From Gigaspora margarita (taxonomy: Eukaryota; Glomeromycota; Glomeromycetes; Diversisporales; Gigasporaceae): a stretch of DNA of 64,000 bases. This document shows positions 1 to 12,651 of this stretch, piece by piece. Location: contig WTPW01000022.1 of the NCBI GenBank assembly GCA_009809945.1, positions 95,174 to 159,173 of the forward strand, written 5' to 3'. A program made the position numbers and the translations under genes. How positions within the stretch are numbered: position 1 is the first letter of the stretch; every line of letters begins with the position of its first letter. Under the pieces are notes generated by a model. The model ran no database searches and was not told where the DNA came from. It was given only the letters and a program-made list of their open reading frames with translations.

Positions 1-850
1 CATGAACTCTCGCTTTAGAGAAATGGAGATTCAGTTTTCTTTGTTTTTTTTTATTCAGAACACCAACACTTTTAAGAAATAGGTTTTTTTATTTTTTCAC
101 TTCTCTGCTATTTTTAGAAAAAAAGCGCAAGTTTTCGCAAGTTTTTGGTGCCTTTGGTCATCGTTTGGTGGTGCCTTTGGTCATCTACTTATGTGTACTT
201 ACATTTTAGTTTGGTGGTGTTTTGGGTCATAGTCTGGTGGTCTTTTTGGTCATCATTTGGTGGTGTCTTTGGTCGTATCTTTAGTCATCGTTTAGTAGTG
301 CTTTTGGTCGTGTCTTTGGTCATCGTTTGGTAGTTCCTGCAAGTTTTCAAAAGTTTTCGAAAGTTTTTAAGCAAAACAAAGAAATAGCCGAAGCAAATAC
401 GATAGTTAAAACAAAGAAGCCAAATAATAGCTAATTGGGAGTGAGCGAAAATAATCGTGTAGGGCTAGTTTTTTTATAGAATTCTTTATTTTTTTTCAGT
501 TTTGTTTTTTTTTGTTTCATTTTTTTTTTATTTTTTTTTATTTTTTTTTTTGTAAAGAATGTATACCGGTAATAAAATATATAATATTAAATAAAAATAT
601 ATATTTAATTTAAAATATAATATATTAATAATAATAAATAAATAAATATAAAATTTTATATTAAATTGCGAAACCTTGCGAAATCGTACAAAAACGATCA
701 AAAAATTTGATTATGTAAATATGTATATCGTTTATTTATTTTTTTAAAAAATTTTAAAATATTGTGAAAAATTGCGAAATAATCTGATAACATGTGAAAT
801 ATTGCGAAATAATGCAAAATAATCCGATGATATATGAAATATTACCTCCT
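1..850. repeat. Partial diverged copy of the large TIR element seen at 20014 and 47757
   Basis: The opening bases (CTCGCTTTAGAGAAATGGAG and following T-rich stretch) match the interior of the elements at about 21600 and 49235. Positions 550-690 (AATATATATTTAATTT, AATAAATAAATA, AAATTGCGAAACCTTGCG) match about 21950-22290. Neither terminal inverted repeat is inside the window, so this is a fragment or a more diverged member. No gene is visible. Confidence 0.5.
128..350 (+). repeat. GT-rich minisatellite, unit about 23 bp
   Basis: Degenerate tandem copies of TTTGGTCATCGTTTGGTGG fill the interval. The open frame through it is a by-product of the repeat, giving a Val/Trp/Phe-rich string, and I do not call it a gene. 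Confidence 0.7.
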
Positions 851-889
851 GTGACCCTGGAGGGGAGTAATTAGGCAGGGGTTGCATTT

Positions 890-1080
890 TTTTGCACTAT
901 TTCGCAATATATTTCGAAATATTTCACAATTATTTCGAAATATTTCGCAATATATTTCGAAATCTTTCGAAAGAAAATCTTTTGAAAGATTGCGATTCTT
1001 TCGAAAGATTTAGTGTCAATCACAATTCTTTCGAAAGATTTCGGCATGCAATTTTTTTCGAAAGATTTCGTATATTTATT
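890..1080. repeat. Self-complementary microsatellite based on TTTCGAAA
   Basis: About ten copies of TTTCGAAAGATTT or TTTCGAAATATTT follow one another, each centred on the palindrome TTCGAA. The tract starts after TGCATTTTTTTGCAC and ends after TGCAATTTTTTTCGAAAG. It could be the filling of a small MITE like those at 14969 and 15898, but I could not fix its ends or a target duplication. Confidence 0.6.
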
Positions 1081-2858
1081 TTGGTGATGTAGTTACAAAC
1101 TCTATATAATCATGCCAAAATATGATACTGTTTATTTATATTAAAAATACCTCTGCATGGTTACAATTATATTATAATCACTATTTGTTTAGAATTTGTT
1201 GGCCAATTTTAATAATAAAGTTACTTCTTTACAATCACATTTTTATGCAATAATAAATATTGTTGAACAGAATATACCTACTATGAAAATTTCATGTAAA
1301 TTAGATAACTTTTTATTAATATTGATTATCATTTTACTTATTTATGAATTTTGTAATTATTTTGTAAAACACAAAATAAAAATTGTATTAATGAAATTCC
1401 AATCGATTTATATAAAAATTTTAAAATAAATGTATTTCATTCTTTTGAACAACTTTTTATTATATTGTATAAAAATTACTTTGCTAAATATTATTTTGCC
1501 ATTTATATATAACAGCAATCAAAGTTTGTATATAAAAATTTTTATAAAAATTTTAAGAATTTTTATATACAATTATTGATTATTGCTAGATATGAAAGTC
1601 AAAATAACACTAAGCAAATCAATTTTTATGCAACAAGACAAGTTGTTCAGGAGAACAAAAAACATCTAGTTTAAAATTTTATGTAAATCTGTTAATATTT
1701 CATTAATATAGAGCTTTTTTATATTTCTATAAAAAGAAATACAACATTTTTTTAGTTATATTCATAGGTATATAAAATGAAAAATGGCACTAATAAAGTT
1801 ATCTTTATATGTATAAAAAAATAATATTGATATTTTATGATTATATTAAAGCTTCCAAAAAAAATAAATATAATTGCCTGATTATTTTTTGTACAATAAA
1901 ATTTTAAATTCTTGTACATATTATTTTTTGTGCATAAAAATTTTAATTCTTGTTGCATTATTTTTCTGTGCAATTATTTAAATTAATTTTAAATGCACAC
2001 ATGTGCATTTACTTATCTAGATTTTAATGCACAAAATAAAAAGTACTTGCACATGTGCATCTTGTGCAAGTCAATTTTAAACACTGATCTAAACCACAAG
2101 TTTTATTCTTTAGGTCATAAAGAACAATACTTGTGGATTAGTTTTGCATTTTATAAATTTTTAAAAGAGGAGTAGCATTTTTTGTAAAGCTATTTTTTGT
2201 ACAGAGTTAAAGCCATCTGCACTATATATTATTAAATATTATACTATTTTATACTATTATAAAAATTGTATAATTTAATTTTTTAAAAACTAACTATTTA
2301 AATTATTTCAAATTTTTATATTTTATTAAGAAAGATAGATGTTTTTTGTATTTATAGTAAAAATTTTAATCAAATTTAATAGCTAGTTCTTAAGAAATTT
2401 ATTAAAAACTTTTATTAAATTTTATTATAAAATAATTAGTAATTTTTTTCAAAGCTACAATTAAATATTTATAATATAAATTTTGCTTTTTGCTAATAAT
2501 TTTTTTAAATTACTAAAGCTAAAAAATTTAAATTTTAATAATATTAAAGGACTATATATATTTAAAAATATTTAAAATTTAAAAATTTAATTAATTTATT
2601 TTATTTTATAAAAATTGACCAATTTTAAATTTATTTAATCTATTTAAAATATAATTAATTTTTATAATTTATAATTTAAAATAAAATAAAAAACCTAAAA
2701 AGTATTTTAATAATAAATTAAATAAATTTTAAATTAAAAATTTTTTAAATCATATTACATAAGTTTTGTAGCAAATTTGCTTACAAATGCTTTAACAAAC
2801 AAAGAAATAAAGGTCACTACATATAATTTTCCTTATACAATTATCAAATATATTGTTA
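1081..2858. other. AT-rich stretch without a supported gene
   Basis: Contains a foldback at about 1444-1655, whose arms carry GAACAACTT and AAGTTGTTCAG, and scattered TGCACATGTGCA and TTGTGCA motifs at 1880-2070. A short frame at 1196-1429 (LANFNNKVTSLQSHF...) has mildly protein-like composition, but no start context, no splice partner and no recognisable domain. Confidence 0.4.
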
Positions 2859-4175
2859 TAGTGGCCTACCATATTATTATGGACACTTTTTGGATGACCG
2901 TTGCTCAAAATCGGGTAAGTAAACACAGCACGAAATTTATATCATGTGACCATCTGATCTCATAGTACAACATACTAAAATTTACACGATTTCAATATAT
3001 CACGCAGAAATGTTACAAAAATTCTAAAAATTTGATTTTTTCATTTGTACGAAAGCCAAAATTTTGCATTTTCTATTTTTATTTTTTTTTTTTTACATTT
3101 TTATATATAAAAAAAATCAAATTATATTATAATATTTGATGGGTGCACCCCAGTTTCTATACAAGCATCAACCTGATTGGGGATGCTAGCGATAGTTTGT
3201 GGCAAAGTTCTGGTAGTGTTTCATGCCACGATTTTTTAACAAGAGCATCCGGCTCTACAAGATTACTAACGCCCATTTTTTATTTGGTTCGTGCCAGAGG
3301 AACCCAGAAAAGAATGTATATAGGTCTTGTCCAACCACAACACACCATTCGTGATGTTCAGGTGCCTATTTATACCTTTTTTTCATATTCTCAGCCATGA
3401 TAAGAGGCTTTGGGGATGACACAAGAGGACAAGCCCAAACTGTACAAAGCACGGCACAAGGCACTCTCAGAAATTGTTTTTTTTTGCTTTGACAATCGTA
3501 TAGATTGGTTATTTGTATAAGGCTGAGACAGTGGTTGCTATCTGTGACTAAGCTTTTAAGGTTTTTAAGATCCAAGGGAGTTAGAGTTTTCAGTCAACCA
3601 GTCCTTTTTTTTTGAATTTCTGTGCCTGACTTACTGTACTGCTTTATGATGTTTCTCACAGAACTTTTACCACAACCAGCTGCAGTTGCAATTGTACAAT
3701 GCAAATCACCTCTTTGGTGTCCATAAATTATGGCTCCTCGCTAACTTTCTGTTAAATCTTTCTTTATGCCCATTTTTTGTGAGAAAAAAAAATTAAGATG
3801 CACATCTGTTTATTTTTATGCCAATTGGTCATACAGATATACCTATTTTTATACCATGTAACATGATCTGGGTGTCACACTATATTTGAGTGAAATTTGA
3901 ACCGATTTGAGCAAAAAATCAATTTTTTGTGAAATTTTTTTTAAAAAAAAAAATTCAAAAAATTCTGAAAATTGATTTTTGTACAAACCCAAAAATGGTA
4001 CTTTGTACTATTTTTTGCATAACTCTAGTGCAATCTAATAATACTGCATAAAATTTTAGTAAGTTGTACCATGGGATCAGGTGATCACGTGATATAAATT
4101 TAGTGCTATATTTACTTACCCGATTTTGAGCAATAGCTCCCCCCAAAGTGTCCATAATAATATGGTAGACCACTG
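2859..4175 (-). mobile_element. Tc1/mariner-type element, internally deleted
   Basis: The ends are inverted repeats: TAGTGGCCTACCATATTATT on the left, and CAGTGGTCTACCATATTATT read inward from the right, each continuing ATGGACAC. A TA dinucleotide lies outside each end (2857-2858 and 4176-4177), the normal Tc1/mariner target duplication. The inner parts of the arms are also complementary over about 150 bp, and GTAAGTAAA followed by CAGCAC occurs in both. The 1317-bp element holds a transposase remnant on the minus strand. Confidence 0.85.
3130..3773 (-). pseudogene. Tc1-like transposase remnant (N-terminal HTH part joined to C-terminal tail)
   Basis: From the ATG at 3773 the reading begins MGIKKDLTES, meets a TAG, then continues RGAIIYGHQRGD, TIATAAGCGKSSVRNIIKQY and LTPLDLKNLKSLVTDSNH. 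This is the bipartite helix-turn-helix layout of Tc1 transposases, ending at MAENMKKRYK near 3366. The DDE core with its DE and PxLNPIEN signatures is missing. After a short transition the sequence reads KKSWHETLPELCHK and SIPNQVDACIETG (in shifted frames), resembling the family's C-terminal tail (KKAWNEI, SMPRRVQAVI). I infer an internal deletion of the catalytic core plus several stops and frameshifts. The protein cannot be active. Confidence 0.75.
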
Positions 4176-4508
4176 TATATAAATAATTTTATAATATATT
4201 TATATATATAAAGCAAACCTAATCGAAAAACATTATGAAAAAATAAAACAAAAATAACTTATAAATGCAATATCAATAATTTCCATAATATGAACAAGAG
4301 ATATTTATAATAAGTAAAAAATATTCATGAATTTATTTATCAATCTTATCAAATTATAAAATGATTTTTTCTACTTGTCCTTTAAGTCCATATAAATATA
4401 ATAAATTTAAATAAGAACTTTGTATTAAATAAACTTGAATAACTTATTTCAGCATTATTAAATCACACCACTATTGTTCAATACTACTATAATTTTTATT
4501 ATGAGCTA

Positions 4509-4745
4509 CAGTGTAATGTGAAAATCAGGTGTAATGCAAATTTTTAGATATTTTTTAAAAAATGACTATAGCACAAAAATTTGTTTATGAAATCAGCTTT
4601 GAGGCTCTAACAAAAAAATCTTATAAAATTTTGGTATAATATATGCTCCTGCTCCATCCTAGGCCTTACCCTAACTCTAATATTAATTGAAATTTACTTT
4701 TTGTTTTATTTTGATTTGCATATTACATGAATTTCATATTACTAG
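4509..4745. mobile_element. Small foldback MITE with AGTGTAATGTGAAA ends
   Basis: The left end AGTGTAATGTGAAAATCAGG and the right end, read inward as AGTAATATGAAATTCATGTA, are complementary over about 30 bp with mismatches. The interior carries CCTTACCCTAACTCTAAT, an interior type also seen in the MITEs at 13112 and 62396. No clean target duplication was found. Confidence 0.5.
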
Positions 4746-5157
4746 TGTTGAACACCACTGGCTTGATTTATAATTACTGAGCTTATTTAAATTTATCAAT
4801 TAATAAGATACTAACAATTAAATATAAATAAAATAAAAGTTATTTTTATTTATAATATAAGAGTAGATAAATGCTTTACTTTTTAAGAAAGTTTTTATAT
4901 TAGATAACATTAAATAGTAGCATCAAAATTTAAGATTTTGTCATTCTAGTGGCAATTGTTATTTAAATATTTTGATTAATAGATACATGATCAGTGATAG
5001 TGATTATGTCTATATATTATATTAACAAATTAAGATTAGATAAAGTGATCATACTATACATGGATAATGGGGCTACTAAGTAAAAAATATCATGTGATAA
5101 ATGTCACACCCTAATAAATAAATACAAATAAATAATATTCAAAATTATAAATAGCTT
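4746..5157. other. AT-rich stretch, nothing supported
   Basis: No open frame with protein-like composition, no clear inverted repeat and no RNA gene signature was seen. Confidence 0.4.
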
Positions 5158-5517
5158 ATATTATTAATATTCAATTAATAATATGGGCCTATGCAGTTGA
5201 AAGGGCCAATACTAGTTTATATATGATTTTGGAAAATTATGTTTGTTTTGTTCAGACTAATCTGGGTTAATCAAAAATTTTGTAATTTGATTGGCCAGTT
5301 GTATTAGACAATCCTATGCTCTATGAAACTCCAAAAAAATTTTTTAAATAGCTCAATTTTTTATTATACAAACCAATTTCTATTTATAATTAAAAAATGT
5401 AGCCTGTATTAAAATTTATTAGGATACAACAAAAACTTGATTTTTATTTTTTTGGGCAGCATTGGCCCTTTTATTGCAAAGGCCTCATATTTTTTGTTAT
5501 TGAATTAATATAAATAA
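5158..5517. mobile_element. MITE with GGGCC-containing inverted repeats
   Basis: The left arm has TATGGGCCTATGCAGTTGAA then AGGGCCAATACT. The right arm has AGCATTGGCCCTTTTATTGC then AAAGGCCTCATA. Together with the flanking ATTCAATTAATAA / TTATTGAATTAAT the arms pair over about 55 bp. The target duplication is ambiguous because the flanks are themselves complementary. Confidence 0.65.
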
Positions 5518-5984
5518 AAAAATTAACAAAAATGTTGAACATTATAATAACCACTAATCAACACAAAAAAAAAAGTTATAAACTCAATAAATTAGTATAA
5601 ATAAAAATTGAAAAAATTAGAGTGGTAGAATTTGAACTTGTTCTAAAATCCTAACTATTTTTTATAAAGTTAGTTAATTTTTTATTTAAAATCTAAATCT
5701 AATATTATTTTGATCAGTCCAATTCAAATACAAAATAATATAAGAAATAAATAGCTAAATACTTTGATTGTTATAGAATAGTCAAATGCAAACAATATAG
5801 ATCATATTTATTTTTTTTTAGCAAATTGGACCAAATTTGGTTAAAGGTCCAAATTTAAAATTTAGCAAATTAAGATCAATTCAGATAATTGTCCTATTTT
5901 TAGTTTTAGCAAATAGTTAGATTTTTGTATCATCATAATTTTTTCTGTCAAATTATTTTTTTTTTGAAAGGATAATAAAAAAGC

Positions 5985-6185
5985 TTTAAAGCGTAGTAAT
6001 TGCACTCCTAGAACATTAACTGCTTCAAACACATGGTTGCTAGTTCAAGTTCTATGAATAGTAAAAAATTAACTACACACGATCATGTGAAGAACAGCCT
6101 GAATTAGGATACTAGAACCACATTTGAACAGCTTAGCCACATTTCAGGCTCAGCTCAGATCAAGGCTCTCTGGACAATTTGGATA
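5985..6185 (+). repeat. Possible tRNA-derived SINE remnant
   Basis: AGCGTAGTAATTGCACTCC resembles a degenerate A box. GGTTGCTAGTTCAAGTTCT, about 45 bp downstream, resembles a B box (GGTTCRANNCC). The following bases to about 6180 are more GC-rich than the surroundings. There is no poly-A tail and no target duplication that I can fix, so this is a weak call. Confidence 0.3.
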
Positions 6186-6221
6186 GATTCAATTAATAAA
6201 ATTTAGAAAATCATAGCATTT

Positions 6222-7092
6222 TATAGAATTCTATTAATTGATAATCCACTTGTCAACTGGAGTGTGACAAAATATGGTATGCTTTTATCTAAAATTTTTT
6301 TATTAAGATAATGATATATATCCACTAATTGAAAGTTGTAGAGCTCGTTGAGATGCATCTAATAGTGACTAGATCATCCAAATTAGCCTAGTAGATAGCG
6401 AGATATCATTAAAAAACCATTGCCTGACTATATAAAATCCTATGATGCAGATTACATAAGAAAATTACTATAGGCAAAATATGGCATGCTTCTATCTAAA
6501 AATTTTTTTTTACTAAGTTAATGATATATGTCTACTAATTGAAAGTTGTAGAGCTCATTGAGATGCATCTAACAATGGTTAGATCATCTAAATCATCTAG
6601 TGAATGGCAAGATATCATCAAAAAATGATTGTTTGACTATATAAAAACTAACTTGTTTATATAGAAGTTTTATATAGTCAGCTAATCATTTTTTGATGAT
6701 ATCTTGCCATCTACTAGGCCGATTTGGATGCTCTAACCGCCATAAGATGCATCTCAACAAGCTCTACAACTTACAATTAGTGGACATGTATCATTAACTT
6801 AGTAAGAAAAATTGTTAGATGGAAGCACACCACATTTCATTTATAGTAATTTTTATATATAATCTGCGTCACTAGATTTTATATAGTCAGCCAATCATTT
6901 TTTGATGATATCTTGTCATTTACTAGGCTGATTTGGATAATCTAGTTACCATTAGATGCATCTTAATGAGCTCACAACTTTCAATTAGTGGACATATATC
7001 GTTAACTTAATAAGAAAAAAAAATTTAGATGGAAGCATGCCACATTTCATCACTTTTTAGTTGATAGGTGGATTATCAATTAATAAAATTAT
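6222..7092. repeat. Compound palindrome: two direct units facing two inverted units
   Basis: Units at about 6270-6440 and 6475-6640 share GAAAGTTGTAGAGCTC, TTGAGATGCATCTAA and GATATCAT, and are direct copies. Units at about 6670-6830 and 6873-7040 are the same sequence inverted. The outer flanks AATTGATAATCCACTTGTCA and the complement of TGATAGGTGGATTATCAATT close the structure, which is centred near 6657. No coding sequence lies inside. Confidence 0.8.
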
Positions 7093-7703
7093 TAAAAATA
7101 TTATATTACTTGAAATTATACTAATTAACTATAACTTTTGTACTAAGTAAACTTGTACAGCATTAAAAAATACACCAAGTCAGTATATTTTATCTTAGTT
7201 CTTAAAATTTAAAAAAAAAATGCTTAATTTTAGAAATTTTTATTAAAAATTAAAATTAAGCATTTTTGCCTCAAATTTAAAAAATAAAATAAAATAATGT
7301 ATTTTTTGGTCTAAACAAATTTACTTATAGCAAAAAGTTATAATCAATTAGTAAAATTTAGATAATTATTAAAATTGTATAATTTTATTAATAAAATTAT
7401 TAAAAATATTATATTTCTTAAAATTTTACTAATAGAACATAACTTCTTGCACTAAGTAAACTTGTTTAGCACTAAAAAATAAGTATATTTAATTTTAATT
7501 ATTTTAAAAATTTGGAGCAAAATATTTGATTTTGAATTTCTGATAAAAATTTCCAAAATTAAGTATCTTTTTATCAAATTTTAAAAAAAGTAAGATAAAA
7601 TATGCTGATTTGATATATTTTTTAGTGCTAAGCAAGTTTCTTTAGTACAAGAAATTATGATCAGTTAGTAAATTTCAAGTAATATAATAATTTTAATAAT
7701 TTT
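7093..7703. repeat. Left part of a satellite-like array of dyad units
   Basis: Carries the core CTAAGTAAACTTGT at 7146 and 7452 and its inverse AGCAAGTTTCTTTAG at about 7625, separated by AT-rich palindromes. The array resumes after the LINE, at 12652, with the same sequence type. Related to the array at 43120-44480. Confidence 0.65.
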
Positions 7704-10700
7704 TTCAGACTCTTAAACCCATATAGTAACAAGTACTCCTGGTCTAATAGGAAGTACAGCTCAAGAATAGACTACATATGGGTAGACCCAGATACTAAAA
7801 CTTAGTAATAGGTAGCGATATAGAAGGTATGAAAGGCTGCACAGGCAGTGACCATAAGCTCATATGGGCAAAAATTTTTACAAGACCTCTAATCAGCACC
7901 TGGTTATTAAAAGAGAAAAAAAGAAGAGACATAGAAAAAAGAAAAATATGCCTTTATGACAAAGCAGACAAGGATGACTGAAAAAACTACAAGATTCTGC
8001 TAGATAGTTACATTTAAGAAGACCAAAACAAAAGAGGAAACAAGTGCACAAGCTATTAGAACCACAAAAAAGCTAAAATACAAATAAATGACTTATAGGA
8101 AAGACTAGTGGTATGGATAAATAGAGTGGCTAAGAAATTTATCCCTTTCAAGACTGTTTAAAATTCACTAGATGAAAACCAAAAGTTAGTAACTTGGAAC
8201 CCTAGATATAGATGGCTAAAAGTGATCTGTAAGCTCTGCAGATGAGCAAAAGAAAATTTAAACAAAGAAATAGATATAATGGAATGAGTGGAGACAACCA
8301 CTACTATAACAAAAATTAATAGATACAATGACACCTGTATTCCAAACATGAACCAACATTGGACCCAAGTGTGGTTGGACCAGGTACGTTTATGGAGCAG
8401 AATAATCGAGAATAAGATGGTGTCAGAGCAATGAAAAGATAAGGAAAAGGAAATTAGAGGATATATGAAAAGAAGATTTGGCATAGTAGGAAGCAAAGAA
8501 AGAAGAATACTAAACAGTATCCTAGCGAAGACGTAGCAGAAACTAAAGATTGAAAAGGTTATGATAAATGATGAGAAAGAGGATAAGGAACCCAATTAAT
8601 ATATGAACCAGATAATGTAAGAAGAGCAGTTTCAAACTACTACAATGATCAATATAACAGATCTAAGACCACAGAAGATAGAATTCCACGGAAATAGCAA
8701 CAAGAATTTAGCCCAAAAGATTGGATTAAAGAAGAGTAGTATGTCCCAGTTCTATAAGAAATTATACTACTGGAGTAGGAAGAAGAAATGTGCAAGACAG
8801 CAGATAATTCAGCGCCAGAAATCTCAGGAATAGGATATACACTACTTAGAAAAATAGGGCCAAAGACTAAAGTGTATATTATAAAGCTCCTAAATAAAAT
8901 TCTAAAAGAAGGAATATACCTGAGAAAGTGGAAAGTGGGCATGATATTTCCAATACCAAAAATTGCTGAATGGGACATAACAATGCAAAAAATGAACCTG
9001 TAATGTTACTAGAAGCCACCAGGAAGTGTTTTGTAAGAATAGTACAAATGAGACTAAGTAGAGTAATAGTAGAAAACCAAATCCTTAAAGGACTAAATTT
9101 TGCAGGGCTCCCAGAGGTGCATAAAAACATAATAGAAGAGGCCAGAGAAAAGGATTCAGAACTATAGCTTGTACTTCTAGACATTAAAAAAGCTTTTGAC
9201 ACAGTGAGCCTTAGAGGTCTCAAGGTGGTGATGAAAAGAATTAGTTTTCTAACTCAATTAGAATATCTTCTGCTAGAGCTCTTCGCTAACAGGAAAATTA
9301 AAATAATTACAAAGTTTGGTATAACAGAAAGCATCAGAGCAAAAGAAGGTATAGACCAGAGAGAAGTATTCTCCTTCTTACTCTGGAGAATATACTTCGA
9401 CCCTCTGTTATCCTACCTTTGAGAAACAAGATTAGGTGCAAAATTAGAAGTAGAGTGGCCTATAGATCCTAGAAATGATCAAGTGAGGAAGAACAGGGTA
9501 ACAGTAGATGGGCTTGCATATGCAGACAATACAATCACAAGCTGAAATACAAGAAATAGTAGATATAGCAGAAGAAATCTTTGAAGCTAATTCAATAGAA
9601 CTGAACACCAAAAAGATGGAATTAATAGTCTTCAATAAAAAAGGAATAAGACTAATTCGCATCTGCTCTTTAACAAAAAGAAAGATAAAATCATTCCAAA
9701 AAAAGAAAGAGACATAACAAGATACTTAGGAGTATGGATTGCAGCTAAAGGAAGTAAGAAAAGTCTAAAGTCAGAATTAAAGAGAGAAGCAGTAGAACTG
9801 GCACATTTGATAAAGCCCAAAAATCTCTATAGAACAAGCCAAAAACATTAATAACAAGATACCTTTGCCAAGATTAGAATACAAATTAAACCTTACCCTT
9901 CTCAACAAACAGAAATGCAATAAAATACAAACCCGATGTTATAGGTAGTTAAATAGAAAGCAGAAGCAGAAAGAACTATAGCAAGCTCCCTTCTATATAA
10001 CAAGGATATTCTAGGTCTCAAATCTCTATGTTAAAGACATTGGAAGCATTCAATAGCAGAATGGCTAATTAGAATAAATAGCCCAAAATTAGCAAGAAAA
10101 ATAGCGAGAATCAGATCAAGGTGCACAACTAGATTTACCTGCGATAAAGCCAATCTGGCTATTAAAAGAGACATGAATAAATAAGCAAAAATGGCCAAAC
10201 AACCTAAACACTACAATTCTAGGAATGGCAAAGACTCTTCAAATTATAATTGAGAGCAAACTCAATAAGGAAGAATAGAGTATTTTATTCCTACAGAACC
10301 CGAGCAAAGAGATCATGCAAATACTTAAAAAAACAAATGGCAAGAAAATGTCCAGACCATCAAAAAACTAAAAATTTGGAACCTGAAGCAAATCAAAGAA
10401 AACAAAATAAATGCCTTATAACCTGGCAACAAATAAAAAGAATTAGAAACTACTTAGCTAAGGGAAAAATCCCAAACTGGTTTCACATCCTGAAAAAATC
10501 ATTATTTTAAATTGGAAAACACGAAAAGTCAAACAAGAGTTCCAAATAGAATGGGGAGAAAATAGTCTTATGATCCAGATGAAACATAAAAAAATATCAA
10601 TGAAATGCTCTAAGAAAGAATGGATCCTAAAAGAGCAAAAGACCAATATTAGGTAGAATCTTGAACAAACTTTTAGATAGAGCCAAGATAAACAAATGGG

Positions 10701-12651
10701 AAAAGAATAAAAAAAACCAGAACAATAAAAACTGAAAAAAAAGCAACAATAAAAATTAAAGAAAAAGTACAACAAAATAGACCCATATTAGAACTCAAGA
10801 GCATATACAATATAGATGACTGGGTCAAGAGAGAACCAGATAGTTGGGAGTTTCTAATAGACCAAGATGGACTACAAGAAATTCTAAATATATAACTACC
10901 CAACCAATTTGATATCAGAGAAAGTGTTTTCCAAAGTATAGAACAATCTGAAAGCTAAACATCTTGAGCATAAAAAAATAGTTGCTAATAAAAAAAAAAA
11001 TTGGAGTTAAAAGAAGCTCTATACAACAATAAAAGATTTAAAAAACTTACTTTCTATATGGACGGCTCACTCAGGAAAATAGGAGGGAAGAATTATAGAG
11101 CAGGATATAGTGTAGTTCAATGTGATTTAGAAAATAGAATAGTTAGAGAAACCAAGAATAGAATTGAAGAATAGTTTTCCTCAACAAGAGTAGAACTAGC
11201 AGGAATTCTAGAGACAATACTAATCTCTCCTACATCAAGTATAGTGAATATATATATTGATAGTCAAGTGGCAATTCAAGGCATCAAAGCAGTAGACAAA
11301 ACAAACACCCCAAGATTCTGATATAAGATTAAAAATAGTGGTCTACTAAGCAAAATCAATAAAAATGTTAGAGTCAAAGAATTGAAATTAATGCTACATA
11401 AAATAAAGGCGCACTCAGGCATAGTGTTAAATAAAAAGGCTGACCTTCTAGCAAAAGAAGCTCTAACATTAGAAAAAAGAACATTAATAGCAACTGACAA
11501 TATAAAAGGATACGCATTCACCCCAATATTGCAGAAATCCAGAATAGAGATCCCTATAAGACATTTCATTAAAAAAATGCTAGATATATATCACAAAGTG
11601 GAATAGACTTTCTTCAAATATCAAAAAGACAAAATGCACATAAAGCATGATGAGCACAAAGACTGGCAAACATTTAGAAGTTTTTGGCGCAAACCCCAGA
11701 AAACAAAAGCCCTTAACAAAAGGGATAACAAGAAATGGGTATTTAAAATAAAAATAATTAATGGATCTGTTCCTACTCTAGTTAAAGATACTGTGACCAA
11801 GGAGACATTTATTATAGCTCTATTTGTTGTAAATGCATAATGAATGAAGAAACATCAGATCACTTGGCCACCTGTCCTGCAGATAAAGAAACATGAAAAC
11901 AATTGGAAGAAGAAATAGCAGAAAAAATATGAAACTCCATACCTAGCAATACTCAGAAAAAAGTAGATATTCATTAGCTTCTAGAAATTTTGATCAACAA
12001 AAATATACTGGAAGATCAACGAAGAACACTTCTAACAAGAGAAATAATAAAACTTGATGTGAGAAAAAAACTAGATAATCTGGACCTTGAAAACAAAGTA
12101 GTTAACTATATACTACTGGTGTAACTAGAGGAGTGGACAACAAGCTTCTAGGACAAAATCTAGAAAAAGATGTGAACAAACCATAATTTGGAAAAAGAAA
12201 ACAAAATTACTATGAAGACCAAAAGGAAGAAAAGAGAAAGAAAATTATTCTGAAAGCTAAAAAAAACTGATAGTGAAGGAGTTTCAACAAATTTCACAGA
12301 ACTCAAAGAGAAAAGAGTAGAATTAAAAAAAAGCAAATGGAAAGATTGCCTTGGGATAGTTTGTGATGAAGTTAAAAAATGGATAAAAAATGGAATTAAT
12401 AGTTAGTGGAACTATAGTTGAAGTGATCATAACGGGCCTCAGAACCAAGTCAGTAAATTCTACTACTCAATAAAGGAAGAAGACAAATTCTGAATTAGCA
12501 GGTCACACACAGATGCCTAGAGTAACCGAGTGAGCCATAGTTTAGTTGTAAGATACAAAGCACTGAAATAGTAATAGCATTAAATAATGTAACTATTTTA
12601 GAAATAAAATTATGGCATGACCACCAATTAAAATTAAAAATATATATATAT
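7704..12651 (+). mobile_element. 5'-truncated LINE retrotransposon with RNase H (I/Tad-like), degenerate
   Basis: The element starts inside the last part of an AP-like endonuclease domain and runs through reverse transcriptase, RNase H and a zinc motif to an AT-rich tail. It interrupts a satellite-like array, and TTTTAATAATTTT occurs on both sides (about 7691-7703 and 12652-12664). That could be the target duplication, although the array itself is rich in this string. Loss of the 5' end is typical of target-primed reverse transcription. The domain order with an internal RNase H points to the I or Tad1 groups; I cannot choose between them. Confidence 0.8.
7720..11905 (+). pseudogene. LINE ORF2 remnant: endonuclease end, reverse transcriptase, RNase H, Cys/His motif
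   Basis: The endonuclease end is seen as NKYSWSNRKYSSRIDYIWVD at 7721 and GSDHKLIWA near 7845, the SRIDYIW and SDH signatures of the EEP fold. The reverse transcriptase shows LDIKKAFDTV near 9178, GIDQREVFSFLLW near 9350 and LAYADNT near 9512, the last standing where the YADD active site belongs. RNase H shows FYMDGSLRK near 11055, YIDSQVAIQ near 11255 and AHSGIVLNKKADLLAKEAL near 11410. A CCKC...H...C cluster lies at about 11826-11878. Many stops and frame changes separate these blocks, and the YADD to YADN change would remove a catalytic aspartate. The element is dead. Confidence 0.85.

Noticed and set aside
145..333. Open frame with Val/Trp/Phe repeats
   Set aside because: It follows the period of a GT-rich minisatellite and has no start context or domain.
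8158..8595. 145-residue minus-strand frame
   Set aside because: It is the antisense shadow of the LINE ORF2 remnant on the plus strand.
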